A stretch of 64,000 bases of DNA from contig JAGXIH010000003.1 of the NCBI GenBank assembly GCA_024635795.1, forward strand, positions 62,001 to 126,000, given 5' to 3'. Source of the DNA: Salegentibacter sp. (GTDB lineage Bacteria; Bacteroidota; Bacteroidia; Flavobacteriales; Flavobacteriaceae). Each line of letters opens with the position of its first letter. Position 1 is the stretch's first letter. Position numbers and translations under genes: made by a program. Below, piece after piece: positions 56,963 to 64,000 of this stretch. Below the pieces are notes generated by a model. That model saw only the letters and a program-made list of their open reading frames with translations, did no database searches and was not told the origin of the DNA.

Positions 56963-58618
56963 TTATTGAAATACCCTGATGTAATCTACCTCCATAGAGG
57001 ATTCCACGAAATCAGGATCGATTTCACCTCCAAAAGTTCCTCCCATCGCTACATTCAGGATAAGGAAAAAGTCTTTATTGAAGGCGGAATCAGGATTGTT
57101 TTCATAGGTATGAAATACCTCGCCATCTACAAGAAAAATTATATGATCGTCAGACCATTCTACAGTATAGATATGGAAATCATCACTCACGCCATCGACC
57201 ATAATGGTGTTGCCATCGGCATCCCCACCCGATCTTCCTTCGTAATGAAGGGTACCGTGAATAAGGTCCTGCTCGTTTCCGGCGTGTTCCATAATATCGA
57301 TTTCTCCGGTTTGCGGCCATCCAACTTCATCAAAGTCGGAGCCCAGCATCCAGATGGCGGGCCAGGTCCCTGCGCCTTCCGGCAACTTGGCTTTGACTTC
57401 GATCCTTCCGTAGGTGAATTCAAAATTATCTTTGGTTGTTATTCTTGAAGAAGAATAATCAAAACCTTCAGTGTCTTCAGCCTTGGCGGTAATTACAAGG
57501 TTCCCGCCACTAATCACCGCGTTGTCTTCGGTGTAGTATTGATCCTCCTCGTTACCCCATCCATTTTCACCGTTTCCGATTTCGAAGTTCCAAACACTGG
57601 TATCAAGATCTCCATCGGTATCGAAATCGGCTTCCCAAAGTAACTCATCGTACTCTGATTCAAATTCCTCTTCGGGTTCTTCTTCGGCTCCTTCGCCGGA
57701 AGTAAGAATAAACCACCAGTCGAATTCACCATTACCATCTGTAGATCTCAGGATTAGCTCATCAGTGCCTGAACGATCGAATATTTCATATCGGTGATCT
57801 CCACCAATGTAATAGCCTATAAAGCCATTCCCGGTAAGATTGATGGTTTCTGCGCCTCCCGGAGCTGTAATGAACCAGTTTTCAGTATAATCATTGTAAG
57901 GTACGTTAAGAACATCTGCACCCCCGGACTCGGTTTCACAATCAGAACATGAGGCTATCTCATCAATTAAGCCGGCTCTTCCAAATACAGTTCCTGAAGG
58001 ATCTGGATCTGGGTCATCATTAGTAGCATCGGTAATATGAACAAAAGTTCCATCTTCCTCGAAGATATATCTGTCGTCATACATTCCAACTCCGGCTTTT
58101 GCATTTGCAGGGGCACCATACCATTCCGTAGGTAAATTTCCTCCTACAGGACCCAGACCAAAGTGACCGGCAACTTCAGCTTTAATACGCCATTCTTTAG
58201 CACCGTCTCCAATTAATTTTTCAAGTAGATCGGCCGGTGGTTCATAAGTTACCAGCACCTCAACCTCTACGCTTGTAGTACTAGCAGTTCCGCCGGGACC
58301 ATAGGCAATTATGTTAACATTATATGTTTGGGTACCGGTTTCAGAAAATGGATGGGTATAAACCCCACTGGCTGTGGTTACCTCAGTTCCATTTTCAAAA
58401 ATGAATTTATAGGTCATGGCACCCTGAGCTGTTGCAGTAAAGGTTACCTCACCGCTACCGTCTCCATCAGGCATATCATCTGATTGCCCAAGGATAGCTG
58501 TCTCTACCTGGAGATTGGTAGGAGCAGTGATCTCACCTATATCGTAATCGTCATCGGTACAGGCCATAAAAAAGACCAGCATGAAAACCGAGAGACTTAT
58601 CTTAAGTATATTTTTCAT
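56963..58618 (-). CDS. PKD-domain lipoprotein with C-terminal GH16 (laminarinase-type)
   Basis: Lipobox FMAC|TDDDYD; PKD-like region; TWPAIWMLGSDFDEVGWPQTGEIDIMEHAG. Confidence 0.92.
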   Translation of the reverse strand: MKNILKISLSVFMLVFFMACTDDDYDIGEITAPTNLQVETAILGQSDDMPDGDGSGEVTFTATAQGAMTYKFIFENGTEVTTASGVYTHPFSETGTQTYNVNIIAYGPGGTASTTSVEVEVLVTYEPPADLLEKLIGDGAKEWRIKAEVAGHFGLGPVGGNLPTEWYGAPANAKAGVGMYDDRYIFEEDGTFVHITDATNDDPDPDPSGTVFGRAGLIDEIASCSDCETESGGADVLNVPYNDYTENWFITAPGGAETINLTGNGFIGYYIGGDHRYEIFDRSGTDELILRSTDGNGEFDWWFILTSGEGAEEEPEEEFESEYDELLWEADFDTDGDLDTSVWNFEIGNGENGWGNEEDQYYTEDNAVISGGNLVITAKAEDTEGFDYSSSRITTKDNFEFTYGRIEVKAKLPEGAGTWPAIWMLGSDFDEVGWPQTGEIDIMEHAGNEQDLIHGTLHYEGRSGGDADGNTIMVDGVSDDFHIYTVEWSDDHIIFLVDGEVFHTYENNPDSAFNKDFFLILNVAMGGTFGGEIDPDFVESSMEVDYIRVFQ

Positions 58619-58630
58619 TTCTAATTATTT

Positions 58631-60718
58631 TTAATTCGTAAGTTGAATATCATCGTAATAGTAAATTGATCCATCACCCCGTAGTTCTCCAGGGTATTCA
58701 AAGAACATGATCACTTTTCCATACTCCTGCGCAGTATCTATTCCCACTGTCGAGAAATCGAAGACAAGCTCTTCCCATTGGTTTTCCTTAGTGGTCATTA
58801 CAGATACTTCACTATTAATAGTGTTATCAGTACTGTTTTCAAGTTTCATCAATACAGGAATCCCTGCTTTTGGAGAATATACTTTCACACTAATTTTCGT
58901 AGTAGATGAAAAGTCTATAGGCGCCTCAAGTTCGAGCGTCGCTCCTGCCCAAGGTTGAGAATCAACAGATTTAGTGAATTTAACCACCGTACTACTAGGG
59001 TTTATACCTCCAGGGACGGGATTGGTTTCTATTGCAGTTTCTGCGCCTTCAAAAGGAGTAAGAGAATAAGTTAAAGAAGAATTTTCAAAACTTACCGGTA
59101 ATGTAACGGTAGTTGCATTACTCTCAGAAGAAAAGTAAAGGTTGTCAATATAAAATGTACCACCGGGAGCAGTTCCTACATCAAATTTGAACTGAAAAAT
59201 ATCGCTTATATCAAGACCCTGACTGGTAAATTCAGACAAGGGAATTTCAATACTGTTCCATTGATTTGGAGTTACATTCAAGTTTACACTTTTTTCTCCT
59301 GAACCAGAAGAAATAAGGAAGAATGGAATTGAGGAATAATCTCCAGACCAAACATCAATGTGAACAGATTCAAATGCAGTTACATCTATATCCTCACCAA
59401 TATCAATTCCCTGATAATTTGCATTGCCATATTTAATCGCCGCATTTCCATTTATAGAAACCATTTCATATGTTGTAGATTGACCCCAATCTGGATAGTA
59501 GTCAACTCCTGCCGGATCTGAATACTTATCACTAAATATTGACGTTACATTCTCCTCAACGTGAATTGGGGTTGGAGCAGCAATAACCGGCGAAGTTGGT
59601 ATTTGTACACTGTCATCATAAAAGAATACATTATCAACAAGTACAGTTGTTTCACCAGCAGGTGCTGCTGAATATACTATTTGCGAGATATGTGCTCTGG
59701 TGGTTAATCCTGTGAAGTCTTCTAAAGGTATATCTAAAGTCACCCATTCACCTTGTGCAGGAGCCTCTATTTCTACTTCATGCTCAACATCATCACCACC
59801 TCCGTCATAGACACCGTTAGGTCCAAAGTCTACAAGTTTAACTCTGAAGGTTTCTGCATCAAGAGAGAAAATATCAGTACGGAAATGAGTCATGTTGGTT
59901 GCATCAATCTGAGTACTTTCAGTTATAACTCCAACAAAATTCAAACTAGAATATACCTTGATATCATTTCCATCAATATCCGTTTCTTCAAGTTCGGCTT
60001 CTGACCAATCCGTGATCCACATATCTACTGGGACATCAGTATAAGCATTACTGAATAGTGAGATAACACTTTCAGGTAATTTATTGGGAGTAGGAGCAGG
60101 AACTGGTCCACTCATTTCTACAGTTTCTTTATAATCAACAGTTGCTGCACCACCACTTAGGGCTACGACTCGCATATCATAAGTACCAGTTTCTGCATAA
60201 GTGTGAGTGACAGTTTCACCGGGCATAAGCGCAGTGGGTTCCTCGTCTACAGTTTCGCCAAAGTACACATCGAACCTGGTCGCATAGTCTGCTGAAGCTG
60301 AAACGGTAACAGAATACCCATCAGGATCCTTGGTAATAACCACCTCCAGATTTTCAGGTTGACGGAAAGAAACAGTAAGAGGCTGTGCCCCCTGCGCCGA
60401 AACTCCATTCAAATTAGTTCCTGTAACCACTACCTCATAATCACCTTCGGCATAAACATGATCTACACTTTCTCCCGGCCTGATCTCAGAAGCTACATCA
60501 CTTCCATCTCCAAAATCTACGCTGAACATATTAGCGCTTTCCCCCGTTGGGGTAATGCTTACAAGGCCTGAATTATCCTGGGTTATCTGGAAAATAGCTC
60601 CCAAATTGGCTGGTTCCTGGATCTGGTTTAGGTCCACCAGGGAATCGTCATCACTCTCACAGCTTATAAATGGTAGCGTGAGCAGTAAAGCAAAAATTAA
60701 TTTATAGTATTTTTTCAT
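58631..60718 (-). CDS. Surface glycan-binding-type PKD lipoprotein
   Basis: Lipobox FISC|ESDDD; two PKD-like domains and repeated beta-sandwich segments; directly downstream of susD. Confidence 0.82.
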   Translation of the reverse strand: MKKYYKLIFALLLTLPFISCESDDDSLVDLNQIQEPANLGAIFQITQDNSGLVSITPTGESANMFSVDFGDGSDVASEIRPGESVDHVYAEGDYEVVVTGTNLNGVSAQGAQPLTVSFRQPENLEVVITKDPDGYSVTVSASADYATRFDVYFGETVDEEPTALMPGETVTHTYAETGTYDMRVVALSGGAATVDYKETVEMSGPVPAPTPNKLPESVISLFSNAYTDVPVDMWITDWSEAELEETDIDGNDIKVYSSLNFVGVITESTQIDATNMTHFRTDIFSLDAETFRVKLVDFGPNGVYDGGGDDVEHEVEIEAPAQGEWVTLDIPLEDFTGLTTRAHISQIVYSAAPAGETTVLVDNVFFYDDSVQIPTSPVIAAPTPIHVEENVTSIFSDKYSDPAGVDYYPDWGQSTTYEMVSINGNAAIKYGNANYQGIDIGEDIDVTAFESVHIDVWSGDYSSIPFFLISSGSGEKSVNLNVTPNQWNSIEIPLSEFTSQGLDISDIFQFKFDVGTAPGGTFYIDNLYFSSESNATTVTLPVSFENSSLTYSLTPFEGAETAIETNPVPGGINPSSTVVKFTKSVDSQPWAGATLELEAPIDFSSTTKISVKVYSPKAGIPVLMKLENSTDNTINSEVSVMTTKENQWEELVFDFSTVGIDTAQEYGKVIMFFEYPGELRGDGSIYYYDDIQLTN

Positions 60719-60730
60719 AATCTTTATTTT

Positions 60731-62194
60731 TTAGTATCCGGGGTTTTGCTCCCAGTTACCCTGAGAAAATTCTATTTCTTCTAGCGGAATAGGGAATACT
60801 TCGTTTTTCCCTGCAGTAAAGCCGTCTATGTTGGCTGCTGCCCTTCCGGTTCTTACCAGGTCAAAGAAACGGTGTCCTTCCCCTACTAATTCTTTTCTTC
60901 TTTCCTGGTAGATGATTTCAGTAAGGGCATCCCCTGAATTTTCCACTTCCCTTAAGCCTGCTCTTTCGCGAACCTCATTTAAATAGGTTCTTGCAAGCTC
61001 ATCATCTATCCCGCCGCGGTTAAGGGCTTCTGCAGCCATCAGCAACACATCAGCATAGCGAATCGCACGGTAGTTATTAGGCTGGGTAAGGTTTGCATCT
61101 CCCATATTATCATTCTTCCGCGGAAGATATTTTCTGTTGAAATAGCCTGTATGTTTATAACCTTCAGCATAAGTAGCCCCGGTCTCAGCGGCCCAGGCTT
61201 CGATATCAAGGATTGATAGGTCTCTCCTGATATCGTCTGCAGCAAACATACCGTAAGCTTCCTGAGTAGGCACATTAAAGCTAAAACCTGATTCAAAAAG
61301 AGGTCCGCTGTAATTCCTGATTCCCTGGAATCCTACGGCTACGTTACCTTCACTACACTGAAGACAGTCAAATCCAGCTCCTTCTTCCCCGGTGTACTGA
61401 ACTTCAAAAACTGATTCTTCATTATTTTCACCTTCCTGTTCGAAAAGCGTTTCGAAATCTGAAAGTGCATAAGGCCCTTCATTGATCAATGTGGTCAGCA
61501 CATTAGCGGCTTCAGGGAATTCATCCTGGTACAGGTGTACTTTCCCTTTAAGGGCCATCGCGGCACCTTTGGTAACACGACCAACTTGAGGAGCGGTGTA
61601 CTCCAGGTTGTCTATGGCGTACTGAAGATCTGTTTCGATCTGGTTATAAACCTCTTCTCTGGATGCTCTTGGAATTGAGGTTTCATCTCCAATCACAAAG
61701 CGTTCATCGCCTTTAATTGGAATAGGCCCAAACCATTTCATCAGTTCAAAGGTGAAATAGGCTCTTAAGAACCTGGTTTCAGCAATGATCATGTCCTTAC
61801 CTTCAAACTCGGTTTTTTCCTCGAATTCCAGGATGTAGTTGGCACGTTGCACTCCCGCAAAATTCCAATCCCAAACATCGTCAAGATTGTCGTTGATTGG
61901 CGTGTGGCTCATTTCGTCCACCTGCTGAAAGCCGATAACATCGGTAGCGCTTTCTCCACCACTTAAGGTGTTATCTGAAGCGATCTCCCCCAACAGTACA
62001 TTCACGTAAGTAGACTGAAGCACATCGTAAACCCCGATAAGGGCATTATAATAATCTTCTTCAGAATTGAAGTAATTCTCCGAGTCTATATTGTATTCCT
62101 CGGTTTTTTCCAGATAGTCTTCGCTACAGCCGGTGAAGGTGATCACAGCCAGCAGCAGAACTATGGATTTAATTTTTAAACTAAATATTTTCAT
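60731..62194 (-). CDS. susD: RagB/SusD family nutrient-uptake lipoprotein
   Basis: FTGCSEDYLEKT; RAYFTFELMKWFGPIPI; YADVLLMAAEALNR; RRKELVGEGHRFFDLVRTG. Confidence 0.95.
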   Translation of the reverse strand: MKIFSLKIKSIVLLLAVITFTGCSEDYLEKTEEYNIDSENYFNSEEDYYNALIGVYDVLQSTYVNVLLGEIASDNTLSGGESATDVIGFQQVDEMSHTPINDNLDDVWDWNFAGVQRANYILEFEEKTEFEGKDMIIAETRFLRAYFTFELMKWFGPIPIKGDERFVIGDETSIPRASREEVYNQIETDLQYAIDNLEYTAPQVGRVTKGAAMALKGKVHLYQDEFPEAANVLTTLINEGPYALSDFETLFEQEGENNEESVFEVQYTGEEGAGFDCLQCSEGNVAVGFQGIRNYSGPLFESGFSFNVPTQEAYGMFAADDIRRDLSILDIEAWAAETGATYAEGYKHTGYFNRKYLPRKNDNMGDANLTQPNNYRAIRYADVLLMAAEALNRGGIDDELARTYLNEVRERAGLREVENSGDALTEIIYQERRKELVGEGHRFFDLVRTGRAAANIDGFTAGKNEVFPIPLEEIEFSQGNWEQNPGY

Positions 62195-62205
62195 CTCTCA
62201 GTATT

Positions 62206-64000
62206 TTAGAATTTTAAATTTAATCCGGCCATATAAATACGTGGCACAGGGTAGAAACCGTAATCGATTCCTCCTCCAATAGCTTCGCCTGTAGAGGCAG
62301 CAGGATCAAATCCCTTATAGTCCGTAAAGGTGTACAGGTTGTTTACCGCTGCGTAAAATCTCAAAGACTGAATTCCTACAGCAGAAAGCATTGTTTCAGG
62401 TAAAGTATATCCAAGCTGAACGTTCTGAATTCTAAGGTAAGAGGCATCCTCTACATAAAATTCTGAAAGTACCCTGTTTGAAGTAGCACCGGTGGTAAGC
62501 CTTGGCACTTCAGTGCTGGTACCCTCTCCTCTCCATCTTTCCATCACATAGGCGTGACGGTTTACATTTGGCTGACTTCTCTCATAGTTTCTTACCATAT
62601 CATTTCCAAGGGAAGCATAACCGTAAGCTGTGAAATCAAAGTTTTTATAGTTAAGATTTATATTCAAGCCCATAGTAGCGGTCGGAATAGGATCTCCAAT
62701 ATTGGTGCGATCATCTGGAGTGATCACTCCATCGCCGTTTACGTCCACATACCTAAGATCTCCGGGTGCAGCTGGTGCAGCAAGAGCGTCTTGTGCAGGA
62801 TGCGCATCAACCTCGGCCTGGTTCTGGAAGATACCGTTGGTCTTATATCCGTAGAAATATCCCATTGGGAAACCCGGTTCGAAACGTGAAGGCTGTGGTT
62901 GTCCAACGCCAAACTGTCCTCCGGGAATGAATTCGGCACCATTTATAGCGGTAACTTCATTATTAAGGAAAGTAGCGTTATAGCTTATATTATAATTAAA
63001 GTCGTCGCTTATATAGTCACGATATTTAATGGCGAATTCAACCCCTTCATTTCTGGTGGTTCCGGCATTAATGGTAGGAGCTCCTGCACCGGGAGCACCA
63101 CCTCCAAGGATTCCTGAAACCGGAATAGCAGCTACAAGAAGATCTTTACGGTCTTCCCTGAAGACGTCGGCAGAAATATCAACTTTTCCGTCAAAAAGGC
63201 GGAGGTCAAGTCCTATGTTTGTTTTTTCAGATTCCTCCCAGCCTGAAGCAGGGTTAGCAATTACTCCGGGCGCAGTACCATTTACAAGGTTACCCCCAAA
63301 AACGTAAGTTGCTTCCCCGTTTAACAAAGAGCGGTAGAACTGAGCGTTTCCGGCTTCATCATTACCAAGAATACCAAAACTTCCTCTTAGTTTAAGGAAA
63401 GAGATCACTTCTGAAGAGGCTAAGAAATCTTCTTCCGAAAGGATCCATCCCGCAGTGAATGATGGGAAGGTCCCTACACGGTTGTCAGGGCTAAATCTTG
63501 TAGAGGAATCTCTACGAAGCATCCCTGATACTAAATATTTTCCTTGAAAGTCATATTGAAGTCTTCCGAAGAAAGAAAGCTTACGAATATCATATTTATA
63601 AGCACCGTTATTGATCCCGTCATTGGTTCCGGTAGTTAAGCTGATATCAGCAAACTCCCAGGAATTGTTAGGAACATCATAACCGGTTGCAAAAAGTCCG
63701 TCACCCCAGTCTCGAATCACTGTCATACCGGCTGTACCGGTCACATGATGAGTGTCATCGAAGGTGTTTTCGTAAGTACCAAAAAGGTCATAAGTATAAG
63801 AGTTATCGTTGATCCTGTTTTGGTTAACTGTACTCCTTGGAGTATTAAAAACTTTCCCCGGACCGTAGTCTATGATAGGTGCAAAGTCCTTTCCTTTACT
63901 GTTACTAACATTATAACCTATTCGGGAAGTGAATGTTAGCTCTTCAATTGGAGTATATTCCAGGCTGAAAGAGCCATTTAATTTACTAAGGGTATAGTCG
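62206..64000 (-). CDS. susC: SusC/RagA-type TonB-dependent transporter, 3' part (5' end beyond window)
   Basis: C-terminal SusC motifs (GSFGILGNDEAG, EGVEFAIKYRDY, GDLRYVDVNGDGVITPDDRTNIGDPIP, YLRIQNVQLGYTLP); frame open to window edge on reading. Confidence 0.95.
   Translation of the reverse strand, partial: DYTLSKLNGSFSLEYTPIEELTFTSRIGYNVSNSKGKDFAPIIDYGPGKVFNTPRSTVNQNRINDNSYTYDLFGTYENTFDDTHHVTGTAGMTVIRDWGDGLFATGYDVPNNSWEFADISLTTGTNDGINNGAYKYDIRKLSFFGRLQYDFQGKYLVSGMLRRDSSTRFSPDNRVGTFPSFTAGWILSEEDFLASSEVISFLKLRGSFGILGNDEAGNAQFYRSLLNGEATYVFGGNLVNGTAPGVIANPASGWEESEKTNIGLDLRLFDGKVDISADVFREDRKDLLVAAIPVSGILGGGAPGAGAPTINAGTTRNEGVEFAIKYRDYISDDFNYNISYNATFLNNEVTAINGAEFIPGGQFGVGQPQPSRFEPGFPMGYFYGYKTNGIFQNQAEVDAHPAQDALAAPAAPGDLRYVDVNGDGVITPDDRTNIGDPIPTATMGLNINLNYKNFDFTAYGYASLGNDMVRNYERSQPNVNRHAYVMERWRGEGTSTEVPRLTTGATSNRVLSEFYVEDASYLRIQNVQLGYTLPETMLSAVGIQSLRFYAAVNNLYTFTDYKGFDPAASTGEAIGGGIDYGFYPVPRIYMAGLNLKF

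Noticed and set aside
62739-63307. Small ORFs over susC
   Set aside because: Alternate frames within the SusC coding region.
1-64000. CRISPR arrays, rRNA, tRNA, IS elements
   Set aside because: No regularly spaced direct repeats, rRNA core sequences, tRNA cloverleafs or transposase ORFs recognised by reading; a tool-based scan was not possible.

Overview
This 64 kb window comes from a Bacteroidota chromosome, most likely a marine Flavobacteriaceae. I infer this from gene content, TAnnTTTG-type promoter boxes, SusCD genes and acidic post-lipobox motifs. Most of it is core metabolism: metK, acyl-CoA dehydrogenase, ETF, PdhB, ThyA, FolA, FabD, WaaA, SbcCD, Ku/LigD, and adjacent membrane and soluble pyrophosphatases. 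There is also a compact ergothioneine locus (EgtB-EgtD with a convergent EgtE-like PLP enzyme). The last ~10 kb is a beta-glucan (laminarin-type) PUL on the minus strand: SusC-SusD-PKD lipoprotein-PKD/GH16 lipoprotein-GH3::GH16 fusion. The most striking non-annotated signal is at the left end. Minus-strand positions 48-497 read as the 5' leader of an off-window gene and carry two tandem Met-rich leader peptides, MMRMMMWKASAARTIA and MSNNLSIAKKMIMPIMMMCMHMKCYCQKRM. Each is followed by an intrinsic terminator with a competing antiterminator pairing, and a cluster of covarying REP-like hairpins lies between them. The divergent metK gene has a structured 5' UTR resembling the SAM-I/SAM-IV riboswitch core. 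Other items of interest are three tandem acidic micro-lipoproteins, a Cys-rich uncharacterised 595-aa protein, a LexA/S24-type regulator outside any prophage, and two gene remnants. No CRISPR array, rRNA, tRNA, prophage or IS element was found by reading. All family calls are by recognition without a database search.
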